DNA of 64,000 nt from Cesiribacter sp964504565 (GCA_964504565.1 CAZDEY010000001.1:476075-540074); one strand, 5' to 3'; shown: positions 17,046 through 25,990, numbered from the stretch's first letter. Made by a program: numbers and translations. Notes: generated from the sequence alone by a model not told the origin.

Positions 17046-17846
17046 ATGAGACCGACCATTACCTTACACCGAACCTTACTTCCGGCCCTAGCATTGGCCA
17101 TAATGAGTACCAACTGCCAGCCCGACCCCGCCACGGAAAATGCCTCGGGAGAATTAACTGATACAAAAAGCGAGGGGGAATGGAAAGAGGATATTGAAGT
17201 TCAGTATATACTTTCTATTAAGACCCTGGAAAACTACTGCGAGGACTGCGGAGCCCCCGGCTGCGAGGCGAATTGTGAGTATGAACTCACTAGTCTGCCA
17301 GTTGCCCAAATGGCTATGCTTTTGCCCCGGCCTATGCCATGTGAACCACCCCCTCCAGGAGCCTACTTTCCAAGTTATAGATTAGCTGTAAATCCTGATC
17401 ACCTGAATAAAATTCCTGAAGAACTTTACGAGTTAAGTGGTACCGTAACTGAAGTTAACACTGAAAAAATAGGAGAGGAACGGTTGAGTATGATAGCCGA
17501 TTTAAAGATTGTAGGAATAGGCAATTTTGCCTGGTGTTTACCACCCCCGCCGCCCCCACCCATTTTCTCTGATTTGAGAACGAATTTTTTGCTAGAGATT
17601 CCGGGTAAAATCGAAAAGAATATGTTGGGTTTGCTGTATAAAGACGATCATTTAGTAGCTAAAACCTACCTTGAATTTGGACAGTACAATTTAGAAAATA
17701 ATACTACCACACTTCCTTTCCATTCTCTAAAGAATACTCAAGCCGAAGATATAACTGGTAATTATACGTATATAATTAGGTTTAGCCACGGACAGAGAGA
17801 ATCTAAAATCGCAACCGAATTAAGATTTGAAAATGTAATGCAATGA
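17046..17846 (+). CDS. Cys- and Pro-rich putative lipoprotein, translationally coupled to the CHAT gene
   Basis: 266 aa, family not recognised. A signal peptide of about 23 residues ends at C24 (LAIMSTNC), a somewhat irregular lipobox. Residues 63-78 hold a cysteine knot-like cluster C65, C68, C73, C77 (CEDCGAPGCEANC), and there are two proline runs, CEPPPPGAYFP and a seven-proline stretch CLPPPPPPPIF near residue 165. The rest is beta-rich. Its TGA overlaps the ATG of the TPR-CHAT gene (ATGA), so the two products are made together and probably act together in the periplasm or at a membrane face. The cysteine cluster could bind metal or form disulfides; function unknown. Confidence 0.7.
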   Translation: MRPTITLHRTLLPALALAIMSTNCQPDPATENASGELTDTKSEGEWKEDIEVQYILSIKTLENYCEDCGAPGCEANCEYELTSLPVAQMAMLLPRPMPCEPPPPGAYFPSYRLAVNPDHLNKIPEELYELSGTVTEVNTEKIGEERLSMIADLKIVGIGNFAWCLPPPPPPPIFSDLRTNFLLEIPGKIEKNMLGLLYKDDHLVAKTYLEFGQYNLENNTTTLPFHSLKNTQAEDITGNYTYIIRFSHGQRESKIATELRFENVMQ

Positions 17847-20601
17847 GAATATACAAACCGGGACTTATTTGTAGCATAATGCTCATGATAGGCTTTTCGG
17901 GTTATAGTCAGGTAAACCGGTCAGCACCTTCTATAAAAAAAATGGAAGGTGTTTTTTTCATAGTAGATAAAGCATATAGTAGTCAAGAAAGCGACTTTCA
18001 AAAAAAGAAGAATAGTGCAGATTCTTTATGGATTTCTGAAATCACCGATCCTTTATGGAGCCTTTTAATTAAGAACCAACTTGAAGAATATCAGCACTTC
18101 CTTATGGAAATTGATTCAGCCTTTCAGCGCTATACCAAAGCTTCCTGGTATAAACAGTATATGAGCGATATTCAATATGCGAAAGGATATTTACATATGT
18201 CCCTAGGATCTATGAATAAAGCGGTTGAGTATTTTGGAAAAAGCCTGCAAAGCAATAATTCTTTCAATAATCACCTAATTACATTAATATCGATTTCTGA
18301 AGCTTACGAGCAGCAGGGTGATGCGGCCAAGGCAATTGATTATCAACTTGAAATACGTAACCTGTTGCTAGAGGCCGATTCTTCTTTAAAGGTTTATACT
18401 TATAATAGTCCATACTTGTATTATTACTTAGTTAACAACAGTAAGCTGGCTCACTTGTATACTATAACTGGTAGTTTAGAAAAAGCTAAAAGGACTACTG
18501 AAGATATAAGAAAAGCATACACCTTCCTTTGGAGAATGCCTTACTTTTCCCATAATGTGTCATATAAGCTTTCTCGGTCCGAAGCAAATAAGCGAGCTAT
18601 GCAATTGTATAATGAGCTGAATAAGTATGACAGTTCAGCTTATTATTTTCATCAAGCCTTAAGGTTTTCATCCCAGCCTACTATGGAAAAAGTCAATCTC
18701 TTTCTCAACTGGGGCAACATTAACCTAGAAAGAAGTTATACCGATACCGCCCTCACTTATTTTAATAAAGCCCTTTCTCTAAACACGCAACTATTCGGAA
18801 AAGACCATTATCGCAACGCGCAAATAAAAAATAGCTTGGGCAATGCCTATCTAGAAAAAAGTAAATTTAGTGAGGCGGAACGTTCTTTTAGCTCCGCACT
18901 AAATATTTTGGGCTTTAAGCCGGAAAGCAATGCCGAACTGCAAAACCCCGGCATTGCCTTAGAATCGTTAGTTGGATTGCTTCAAACTACAGCTAAAGCC
19001 AGCCCCCAGTGGGGTTCTAATACTAACGAAAGAGAGCAGTACTTTACCTACCTGCGCCAGGCCGATCAGTTACAGGATAGGCTTCAGCTAGCACTGACGG
19101 GCGAGGAAAGTAAGGAAGCTTTAGCCGCTCGAACCCGAAAATTCTACGAATTGGCTTTAGCCGGGGCATTGAGTTCGTATAGGGCTACTACGGATGAGTT
19201 GTACCTGCGCCAGGCCTTTTATTATTTGGAAAAAAGCAAAGCGGCTGGCCTGCGCGAGGCGGTAAAAACTGCCCAGGCTAAACATTTTGCCGGCCTGCCG
19301 CAGTCGGTCGTGGCCGAAGAAGAGCGATTAGAAGGACTAATATATTATTACANNNNNNNNNNNNNNNNNNNNNNNNNNNNNNNNNNNNNNNNNNNNNNNN
19401 NNNNCCCCGCTACTACGAATTTCGGTACGATTTGAGCGTTCAACCCTTGGCCGAAGTTCAGGATAATGTATTAAACGCGGAAACTGCCCTGCTGGAATAC
19501 TTTATTGGGGAAGATAAACTCTACGTTTTTGTGGTCACTCCGGATAAGGCCGCTTTATTAGCCTTGGATAAAGCTAGCCTAGGTAACGATATAGACCGGT
19601 ATTTGCAGACGCTTAAGAATCCGAAAAAACTAGAGCAAGTTACCAGTTACGGCTATCAGCTATACCAAACCATACTGCAACCTGCCTTGGCTCAACTTCC
19701 CTCAACCGCAAAAAAATTAATCATTATTCCCGATGGCGAACTGGGCTATATACCCTTTGATGCGCTGCCGATTAATTTAGCCAAAAACGGTGCGCCAACC
19801 TACCTATTTGAACAGTATGCCACCCGCCGCGAGTATTCGGCAACGCTGATTCTGGAAAAAGCCAAAGCCCGGGAAGTGGCCGAAGAGCCGCCGCTGGCCT
19901 ACGCTGGTTTTGCCCCTGCCTATACTAAAAGTATGGAATTGCCCCACAACCAAGCCGAGGTAGGGTTTTTACAGAAGCTTTTCGGGGGCATCCCTTATTT
20001 AGGTAGCGAAGCAAGTGAGAAAAACTTCCGGGTGAACGCGCCAAACAGCCGCATAATTCACTACGCCGGGCACGCTCAGGCTAGCCAAAATGCCGAACTG
20101 AGCGGTTTTCAGTTCCCTAAACCGGCCCAGCCCGATTCGGTTAACGACGGCTACCTATACTTGAGCGAACTGTACAACCTGCCCCTTAAAGCCGATTTAG
20201 CTATACTAAGTGCCTGCGAAACCGGGGCGGGCAAGCTTACCCAAGGCGAGGGTATAATCAGTTTGGCCCGGGCATTTCATTACGCCGGCTGCCCCACCGT
20301 TACTATGACCTTATGGAAGGTGAATGATAGGGCTACGGCTACAATAGTTGAGCTTTTTAGTGAAAACCTGAGCCGGGGCATGGCTAAAGATGAGGCACTG
20401 CAACTAGCCCGACTAGACTTTCTAAAGAAAGAACCGGCCCTAAGCCACCCCTACTACTGGGCCGGAATTGTGTTGGTAGGCGACGATAGCCCCATTGCCA
20501 ACACTAATTGGTTTAGGTGGTACTATTGGGTAATTGCCCTTATCGTTGGGTTGGCTTTAGTGTATGCCTTAACCAGAATTGGAAGAAGGGCTATGGTATA
20601 A
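17843..20601 (+). CDS. Periplasmic TPR-CHAT (caspase-like) protein with C-terminal membrane anchor, interrupted by an assembly gap
   Basis: One gene cut by the N run at 19353-19404. The 5' part begins with a signal peptide (ending GYSQ) and several TPR repeats (for example ALTYFNKALSLNTQLFGKDHYRNAQIKNSLGNAYLE). The 3' part reads in another phase only because the gap length is wrong: from 19405 it continues PRYYEFRYDLSVQPLAEVQ without a stop, so the true gap should be 2 modulo 3. It ends in a CHAT domain with catalytic His in IIHYAGHA (codon 20071) and Cys in ILSACETGAG (codon 20215). A helix near the C-terminus (WVIALIVGLALVYAL) plus a basic tail anchors it in the inner membrane, with TPR and CHAT domains outside. 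CHAT proteins are caspase/separase-like cysteine proteases; the substrate is unknown. Coupled to the Cys-rich lipoprotein upstream and close to an ECF sigma/anti-sigma pair. Confidence 0.85.
19353..19404. other. Assembly gap (52 N) inside the CHAT gene
   Basis: The reading phase on the two sides disagrees by one base, showing the N count is an estimate. Confidence 0.95.
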
Positions 20602-20603
20602 AT

Positions 20604-20636
20604 AGTAACTAGGTTACTTAAAGTAACCTAGTTACT
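20604..20636. repeat. 15-bp-stem palindromic hairpin, copy 1
   Basis: AGTAACTAGGTTACT (20604-20618), loop TAA, AGTAACCTAGTTACT (20622-20636): a perfect 15-bp inverted repeat 2 bases after the CHAT stop. Each arm is itself a dyad (AGTAAC-N3-GTTACT). A second copy with compensatory changes lies at 29013. It may terminate transcription, although no T run follows. Confidence 0.65.
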
Positions 20637-20689
20637 GATAGCTGCTGTAGTTAACTTTATTGTACTAGTAATTTGCTTAATATTGTTAA

Positions 20690-21058
20690 ATGAAAACAGT
20701 ACTCTTAACCCTACTATTTAGCACCTTGTTCTTGGCTGCCCAAGCTCAAACGCAGCCCAAAGATGAGCCGGTAAGTTCTGAACCAAAAATTGAGGTCAAT
20801 TATTCGCAAACCGACCCGCAGCCGGAGCGAGGAGTCAGGATAAGTTGTGGTAGCCCCATGAACCAAAACACTGACCCTTTGTACGTAGTAGATGGCAAGC
20901 CGATGGAAAAATCATTCGTACTGAGTTCTCTTGATCCTGAGACTATTGAAAGTATATCGATCTTGAAAAATATAGAATCAATAGCCGTTTATGGTGAAAG
21001 AGGAGCCAATGGCGTAATGGTTATTACCACCAAAGACGCTAAAACCGAGGAGAACTAG
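20690..21058 (+). CDS. Orphan TonB-receptor plug-domain protein
   Basis: 122 aa. A signal peptide ending AAQAQ is followed by a low-complexity linker and a plug-like domain: DPLYVVDGKPM, then LDPETIESISILKN and AVYGERGANGVMVITTK, the sequence signature seen at the plug of SusC-type TonB-dependent receptors. There is no beta-barrel and no carboxypeptidase-like domain, so this is a free-standing plug, in the periplasm. In Bacteroidota similar plug units occur fused to BlaR1-type or other signalling proteins; here the neighbours are a CHAT protein and an ECF sigma system, suggesting a sensing or scaffold role (inference). Its stop overlaps the convergent anti-sigma-like gene by 4 bases. Confidence 0.75.
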   Translation: MKTVLLTLLFSTLFLAAQAQTQPKDEPVSSEPKIEVNYSQTDPQPERGVRISCGSPMNQNTDPLYVVDGKPMEKSFVLSSLDPETIESISILKNIESIAVYGERGANGVMVITTKDAKTEEN

Positions 21059-21834
21059 TTTAGCTCGGTTAGTAATTCTTGGGCTGGTTGCTGGTACATA
21101 TTCGGGGAGGAAGAAAGCTCATTTAAGTATGGTATGGCCTGTTGGGTATTTTCCAGCTTTAAATATACCAGGGCAGTATACCACTTAAAAGCAGCCTGAT
21201 ACGTCCCCTCCTGATTGGCCCATTCAGTTAAAATTGGCAAAGCCTCGGCGGGCTGATTTAACGCTAAGTAGCTTTGGGCTGTATAGAAAGCTACCGAGGC
21301 CGGCATATGCAGTTCCGGAGAGCTCGTTTCCAACATACTTATAGCCTCCTCGTACCGGCCTTGCTCATACAACTGAAAGCCGCTTAGTTCGGAAGCCTCG
21401 CCCCGGGTTAGCGGGTCTTCGGTGTTAGGGTAAGGTTGGTAGTAGCTGGCATATAACTCCTGATTATCCGGTTCGGAAAACAGCAAAAACCATACGCTTA
21501 TAGCCACTAGAGCAAAGGCAGCGGCTAGGCCGGCTATCCAGCCAAATTTTTGCGGCCAAAGACTGCCGGGTCTCCGGATGCTGGCGTTGTCAGGTATCTC
21601 AGCCTGGCTTGCAGACCCGGAACTTATTTCACTTTCCAAATTGGCCAGTTGGTTTTTTAAGCGGGTAGCCTCACTATAGGTAAACGCCTCCTGCACCTGT
21701 AACTGAAAATCTAATTCTTCTTTTAGGGCAGGCTCGTGCTGCAGCCGGGTTTCCAGCCGAGCTTTATCTGCTTCCGTCAGGCTATTTTGCAGATAGGCCT
21801 CTATCAAGTCTAAGTCTTTTTTGCTCAGGCTCAT
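21055..21834 (-). CDS. Anti-sigma-like membrane protein with periplasmic TPR repeats
   Basis: 259 aa. The N-terminus (LSKKDLDLIEAYLQNSLTEA ... RLQHEPALKEELDFQ) is the charged helical module seen in Bacteroidota anti-sigma-like proteins, followed by a coiled region, one membrane helix near residues 98-118 (GWIAGLAAAFALVAISVWFLLF) and, outside, TPR-type repeats (YEEAISMLE, AEALPILTEWA, YLKLENTQQAIPYLNEL). The gene overlaps the upstream ECF sigma gene by ATGA, so the two are translated together, which supports a sigma-binding role. The periplasmic TPRs would be the sensor part, possibly interacting with the TPR-CHAT protein encoded nearby (inference). Confidence 0.75.
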   Translation of the reverse strand: MSLSKKDLDLIEAYLQNSLTEADKARLETRLQHEPALKEELDFQLQVQEAFTYSEATRLKNQLANLESEISSGSASQAEIPDNASIRRPGSLWPQKFGWIAGLAAAFALVAISVWFLLFSEPDNQELYASYYQPYPNTEDPLTRGEASELSGFQLYEQGRYEEAISMLETSSPELHMPASVAFYTAQSYLALNQPAEALPILTEWANQEGTYQAAFKWYTALVYLKLENTQQAIPYLNELSSSPNMYQQPAQELLTELN

Positions 21835-22406
21835 AGTAATTCGTTTTTAAGCGATTCCGCACCAGCTTTTAGCTCTTTAAGGCAGCGGGCCTTTTGGCTC
21901 TTGGCTACCTTGTCGTTTTTATACCCTAAACGCTCGGCAATACTTTCCATACTAAAATTATGAAAGTAGAACAGGCTCAGTAACTCCTTACAAGGCTCAC
22001 CAAGCTGGGCAATTAGGGTAACCAGCAGCTGTTTGCGCTCGCGGTTCTCAAAAATATCCGTTTCAACCCCGCTTAAGTTTACTGCCTGAAAATCGTCGGT
22101 AACCACTTCCATTTTGTGGCTACGGTACTGCTTCAGAATCAGGTTGCGGCCAATAGCGAACAAGTACGTTTTTAAACTGCTGTGTAATTGCGCCAGTTTG
22201 CCCCGCCGGGCATTGTAGTATAAGCTAACCACGGCTTCCTGAAAAACATCCAGGGTGGCATTGGTTTCTAAGCCGTACTGCCGGTTTGCCCAGCTTAAAA
22301 ACTCACTACGGTACAGGCGATAAACCCAATTTACCGCCTGTTCATTACCGGCTTCCAGCCAGTTTACTAATTCGCTATCGGTGGGTTGTTGCTTCTTAAT
22401 ACCAAT
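21831..22406 (-). CDS. ECF-type RNA polymerase sigma factor with apparent non-AUG start
   Basis: About 191 aa when read from an ATT codon at 22406. Using only usual start codons the frame begins at GTG 22232 and would lack most of region 2. The upstream frame, open back to a TAA at 22413-22415, encodes normal sigma region 2 (NWLEAGNEQAVNWVYRLYR, FLSWANRQYGL, DVFQEAVVSLY), so the real protein must start near IGIKKQQPTD; ATT at 22406 or 22400 are the only plausible starts. Region 4 is complete (CKELLSLFYFHNFSMESIAERLGYKND ending in the recognition helix). It directs polymerase to stress or envelope genes and is translationally coupled to the anti-sigma-like gene. Confidence 0.82.
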   Translation of the reverse strand: MGIKKQQPTDSELVNWLEAGNEQAVNWVYRLYRSEFLSWANRQYGLETNATLDVFQEAVVSLYYNARRGKLAQLHSSLKTYLFAIGRNLILKQYRSHKMEVVTDDFQAVNLSGVETDIFENRERKQLLVTLIAQLGEPCKELLSLFYFHNFSMESIAERLGYKNDKVAKSQKARCLKELKAGAESLKNELL

Positions 22407-22596
22407 GAATTGTTACAGGTAAACCTGAGCCTAAAAAAAATTTTAAATACTAAGATAAGAAAATTGTACAAGGGCAGCGGGCTTAAGACGCTACATAGCA
22501 ATAAATTAAAAAGTTTGAAAAATTTTCAGTTTTTGGTTTACCACTTCTAGAAGCCGGGTACTAAGGGGCAATTAACACGCAAAACCCATTAGTACT

Positions 22597-23133
22597 ATGA
22601 AAAACATTACCAAAACTTTTACGCTCTGCCTAGCCATAATGGCCGGACTAGCCTTTACGAACGCTGCCCAGGCGCAAGACAAAACAGCCGGCCTAGGCCT
22701 GGTATACGGTACCGGTATAGAGTCGGCCGGTATTCAGCTAAATGGCCAGTACTTTTTAACCGAAAACTGGGCCATTACTCCATCGTTTGTATTCTTCTTT
22801 CCAAAAGAAGCCTTCCGAGACTACAAAATGAAATGGTACGATGTGAACCTAAACGCCAGCTACTACTTCGATCTGGAAAATGAAACCATACGCCCTTACG
22901 CCACTGCCGGCATTAACATTGCCCTGGTAAGTGTACCTACATACGATTTTGATTTCTGGACCGGAAGTTCCGGCGATGTTAAAAATGAAACCTATTCAGA
23001 AGTTGGTTTGGGCCTGGGCGGCGGGGCCGACTTTATGGTGACCGAAAGCCTTATTCCCTTCGGCGAGCTTCGTTACTCGCTGAGTGGCTACGATCAGTTA
23101 AGTATTGTAGGCGGCGTACGCTTTAAATTCTAG
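22597..23133 (+). CDS. Small outer-membrane beta-barrel protein
   Basis: 178 aa. Signal peptide ending AAQAQ, then alternating beta strands with aromatic girdles (FLTENWAITPSFVFFFP, WYDVNLNASYYFDL, LIPFGELRYSLSGYDQLSIVGGVRFKF) and a terminal Phe, as expected for an 8-strand OmpA/OmpW-like barrel recognised by the BAM complex. Pore or adhesion function cannot be decided. It starts a co-directional run with three lipoprotein genes; the next begins 5 bases after its stop. Confidence 0.75.
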   Translation: MKNITKTFTLCLAIMAGLAFTNAAQAQDKTAGLGLVYGTGIESAGIQLNGQYFLTENWAITPSFVFFFPKEAFRDYKMKWYDVNLNASYYFDLENETIRPYATAGINIALVSVPTYDFDFWTGSSGDVKNETYSEVGLGLGGGADFMVTESLIPFGELRYSLSGYDQLSIVGGVRFKF

Positions 23134-23138
23134 TAGTC

Positions 23139-23699
23139 ATGAATAAGCTAAAATTCTTACTGTATTTTCTGTGCCTGATAACCATAATGTGGGGCTGCGG
23201 CGAGGAAGAGGAAGTAGCCCCCGATCCGGTATTTGCGGTAGTAAAAGGGCCATACGGTTTTAATCTGGACTTAGTAAGCGGCACCGGCGAAAAGAAAACC
23301 ATGAGCGGCGATTGGGCCGACCTGATGGGTGTAAGCCGCCGTTTGAATAATTGTGTTTCCCGAATAATTCGGCTCTACGACGAGGAATCTAAAACCTCAG
23401 TACGCATATTCTTTACCCTGCCCGACGGATTTAGTATAGAAGATAAAAGATATCTGGTAGATTTTATTCCGCTACAAGAAACGGCCTACCTCAGCGAACC
23501 GGTAACCGAATTTACTATGGACGGCGGCTTGGAAACCGAATGGTCGACCCGTGGGGAAATTGAGGCCAAAGTCAGCAACCCTAATTACGCCTTAATAGGC
23601 GAAATTATAGATGTAGAAGTAGTAGATGAAAATAACATCCGCTGGAGTGTAAACGGCCATTTCTGGCTAAAAGAACTTAAAAACAAACAAAACCAATAG
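23139..23699 (+). CDS. Hypothetical lipoprotein
   Basis: 186 aa. Signal peptide with lipobox ending IMWGCGEEEE (lipid Cys about residue 20, acidic residues after it, typical of Bacteroidota lipoprotein export signals to the surface). The mature part is beta-rich with no recognised domain. It sits 5 bases after the beta-barrel gene and 1 base before the next lipoprotein gene, so it belongs to a four-gene operon; the products may form a surface complex around the barrel (inference). Confidence 0.65.
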   Translation: MNKLKFLLYFLCLITIMWGCGEEEEVAPDPVFAVVKGPYGFNLDLVSGTGEKKTMSGDWADLMGVSRRLNNCVSRIIRLYDEESKTSVRIFFTLPDGFSIEDKRYLVDFIPLQETAYLSEPVTEFTMDGGLETEWSTRGEIEAKVSNPNYALIGEIIDVEVVDENNIRWSVNGHFWLKELKNKQNQ

Positions 23700-23700
23700 A

Positions 23701-24378
23701 ATGAAAGCACTTAGATATTATACCTATACTTTATTACTTATAGGTACCCTGGTTTCCTGCGAACAAAACGATGACCCAGCGCCAGCTCAAGCTCCTAGCA
23801 ACTTTGCTTATACCAATGCTACGGCTGAAGCTAAATTCTATGAAGATGGCAACTCTACTGCCCCAAACGTAAACTGGAATGGCAATGAAGGTACTTTTAG
23901 CCTGGCAACCTCAGTAACTGGTATAAGTATAGACGCTGCAACCGGCGTACTTAGCTGGACTAAAGCCCTGCCTCTGGGCGAACATCAGGTGCAGGTGCTA
24001 GCTAAGAACAGTCAGGGTCAGGTAAGCACTGCCTATACCCTAACCAACCTACCTGCCGCCCAATTTGAAGGAGATTATAACTTTGATCCGAATGCTGAAT
24101 CGCCGGGTACGGACAATTACTATGTATTTAGCCTGAAGCAGGATGGTACCATGACTGGCAGTTTAGATGAAGATGAACTAGCGGGTACTTGGCAATTAAA
24201 TGCTGATGGTTCTATCAGCGGAACTTATACCTATACCGGATTCGGAGATAGTTATGATTTTACGGCTAATGTTCAGCATTCGGAAACTGCCGAACCGCTG
24301 ATGGTGGGAAAATGGAAGAGGGCTGGCCAGTCATATTATGACGGATCGATGAAGCTTCGATACAAATCATCTAACTAA
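23701..24378 (+). CDS. Lipoprotein with Ig/cadherin-like domain
   Basis: 225 aa. Lipobox LVSCEQNDDP. Residues about 30-125 resemble a putative Ig or cadherin-like repeat (ISIDAATGVLSWTKALPLGEHQVQVLAKNSQG is close to the dystroglycan/He_PIG type), followed by a C-terminal beta domain (TWQLNADGSISGTYTYTG) of the lipocalin-like kind frequent in Bacteroidota surface proteins. Third gene of the operon that starts at 22597. Function unknown; likely outside surface or periplasm. Confidence 0.65.
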   Translation: MKALRYYTYTLLLIGTLVSCEQNDDPAPAQAPSNFAYTNATAEAKFYEDGNSTAPNVNWNGNEGTFSLATSVTGISIDAATGVLSWTKALPLGEHQVQVLAKNSQGQVSTAYTLTNLPAAQFEGDYNFDPNAESPGTDNYYVFSLKQDGTMTGSLDEDELAGTWQLNADGSISGTYTYTGFGDSYDFTANVQHSETAEPLMVGKWKRAGQSYYDGSMKLRYKSSN

Positions 24379-24390
24379 ATCTTACTTAAT

Positions 24391-24915
24391 ATGAAAACTC
24401 TTAATAAACTTCTTTTAGCCTTTTCTGTACTAGCTATACTTACCGCCTGCGGCGAAGATGATGAGCCCGCCAAGCCAAGCGCTGCCGGAGAGGTATCCTT
24501 TACCGTATCCGGAGCGGTTACCGGCCAAAAAACCGGTACTGCAGCCCTTCTTTCGTCCGCAGGGGCCGGAAGAGATAATATATTCTTTAGTCTTCACGAT
24601 GGAGTTTCCGGTACGCAAACGTATAGCCTTGCAATTTTTGAATCTGGCGGAAATATGCCTACCGTAGGCACCTATACCATAGGCAGTACAACTAGCGACT
24701 ACTGGATGATATATACCGATACGCAAACCAATACTGAATTCGGCTCATTTAACGAGGATATCGGCAGTATAACCATTACCGAAGTAACCGATGCGCTTGT
24801 AAAAGGAACTTTCAGTTTTGACGCGCCCGAATTTTCGGATACCGGACAGCATACCGGTAGGTCGATAGTAGTTAATGATGGCACGTTTACGGCCTCCGTA
24901 CAAACTTCAAATTAA
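24391..24915 (+). CDS. Hypothetical lipoprotein
   Basis: 174 aa. Lipobox LTACGEDDEP gives a lipidated Cys around residue 20. The mature protein is beta-rich and threonine-rich (VSFTVSGAVTGQKTG, DALVKGTFSFDAPEFSDTG), matching the general pattern of small Bacteroidota lipoproteins with a DUF6252-like fold, but I cannot assign the family with confidence. Last gene of the barrel-lipoprotein operon; a hairpin with T run follows. Confidence 0.6.
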   Translation: MKTLNKLLLAFSVLAILTACGEDDEPAKPSAAGEVSFTVSGAVTGQKTGTAALLSSAGAGRDNIFFSLHDGVSGTQTYSLAIFESGGNMPTVGTYTIGSTTSDYWMIYTDTQTNTEFGSFNEDIGSITITEVTDALVKGTFSFDAPEFSDTGQHTGRSIVVNDGTFTASVQTSN

Positions 24916-24978
24916 GGCTACCCTATTCTCCTCTTCTTTAGATATAGAACTGGGTTAGCAAGCCACAAATTTCTGTAG

Positions 24979-25034
24979 CCCTAGCCAGATTGAAGTACCT
25001 GATAAATTTAGCCTGTCTGGTTAGGGTCTTTTTT
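24979..25034 (+). terminator. Terminator after the lipoprotein operon
   Basis: CCCTAGCCAGA (24979-24989) pairs with TCTGGTTAGGG (25016-25026, one G-T pair) and TCTTTTTT follows. The loop of 26 bases is long. A possible -7 box TACCTTAG for the next gene begins in the same T run. Confidence 0.5.
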
Positions 25035-25054
25035 ACCTTAGAACACGTAATACC

Positions 25055-25990
25055 ATGAAAACTATACTTACTATACTATGTATACTTACCGTTAGCTTAG
25101 CGCAAGCTCAGGTTGTAGACCGTAAAACCCAAGAAACCAAGCAAAAAGCCGGGCAGAAAGCCGAAGGCCGGGTTGACCAAAAAATTGAAGCCGGTTTAGA
25201 TAAAGGCCTGGATGCCTTTGAAGGCTTATTCAAAAAGAAGAAAAAATCTGGGAATAACGAAGCGAGTACTAATGCCCGACCTGAAGAGCAAGCCCGGCAA
25301 AATGCTATGCTAAGTCTGTTTGGCGGCAATACCTCCGTTGACCTGCCGGATAGCTACTTATTTACCAATACAATGGAGGTTATGCTCACCCATACCAACA
25401 AAAGGGGCAAGCAGGAGCAAATGCCTATGTCGTTTCACTTTAAACCGGAAAGCTCGCAAACGGGCATTAGCATAGAGTATCAGGATGACAAGAACCCGAG
25501 TGAGGCTTTCACTGTTTTTGACTTGGAGAAGCAGGCAATGGTGGTTTTAACTAACTCCGGCCAGCAAAAAATTGCTATGGCCATACCTATTGACCAAGAG
25601 GCACTAAGCAGTTACCAAAACCAACCTGAACCGGAGCCGGAACACGATATGAATTTTACCAAAACCGGCCGCAGCAAAATTATTTTGGGCTATAGCTGCC
25701 AAGAGTATACGTTTGAAGGAGAAGGTAGCTCAGGCACTAGCTGGGTAACCGATGAATTGCCGGAGTACCGGCAAAATTTTATGAATATGGCGGCCCAGGC
25801 GCAAAAGAACCGGAAACAAAATTTGCCCAATAATTACCCCGCCGGCACTATGCTGGAAATGCAAGTGGTTGACAATAAGGGAGAAAAAACCCACTGGTTA
25901 GTTACGGCAGTTAAAAGCAACGATACCCGTACCATAAACATAGACGAATATCAGGTAATGACTATGCAAGGCGGCAGTCGGGGCGATTAA
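25055..25990 (+). CDS. DUF4412 domain-containing secreted protein
   Basis: 311 aa. Signal peptide ending LAQAQ, then a strongly charged region (about 20-85, with lysine runs such as FKKKKKSG) and a DUF4412-type domain: YSCQEYTFEGEGSSGTSWVTDELP, with TMLEMQVVDNKGEKTHWLVTAVK and the closing IDEYQVMTMQGG. DUF4412 proteins are periplasmic or surface proteins of unknown function in Bacteroidota. Monocistronic between a terminator and a 305-base non-coding region. Confidence 0.78.
   Translation: MKTILTILCILTVSLAQAQVVDRKTQETKQKAGQKAEGRVDQKIEAGLDKGLDAFEGLFKKKKKSGNNEASTNARPEEQARQNAMLSLFGGNTSVDLPDSYLFTNTMEVMLTHTNKRGKQEQMPMSFHFKPESSQTGISIEYQDDKNPSEAFTVFDLEKQAMVVLTNSGQQKIAMAIPIDQEALSSYQNQPEPEPEHDMNFTKTGRSKIILGYSCQEYTFEGEGSSGTSWVTDELPEYRQNFMNMAAQAQKNRKQNLPNNYPAGTMLEMQVVDNKGEKTHWLVTAVKSNDTRTINIDEYQVMTMQGGSRGD

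Noticed and set aside
19405..19435. True frameshift in the CHAT gene
   Set aside because: The phase change coincides exactly with the run of N; both sides are intact, so an incorrect gap length explains it.
24430..24726. 98-aa antisense ORF over a lipoprotein gene
   Set aside because: The plus-strand gene has a clear lipobox and operon context; the antisense frame shows no domain or start signal.
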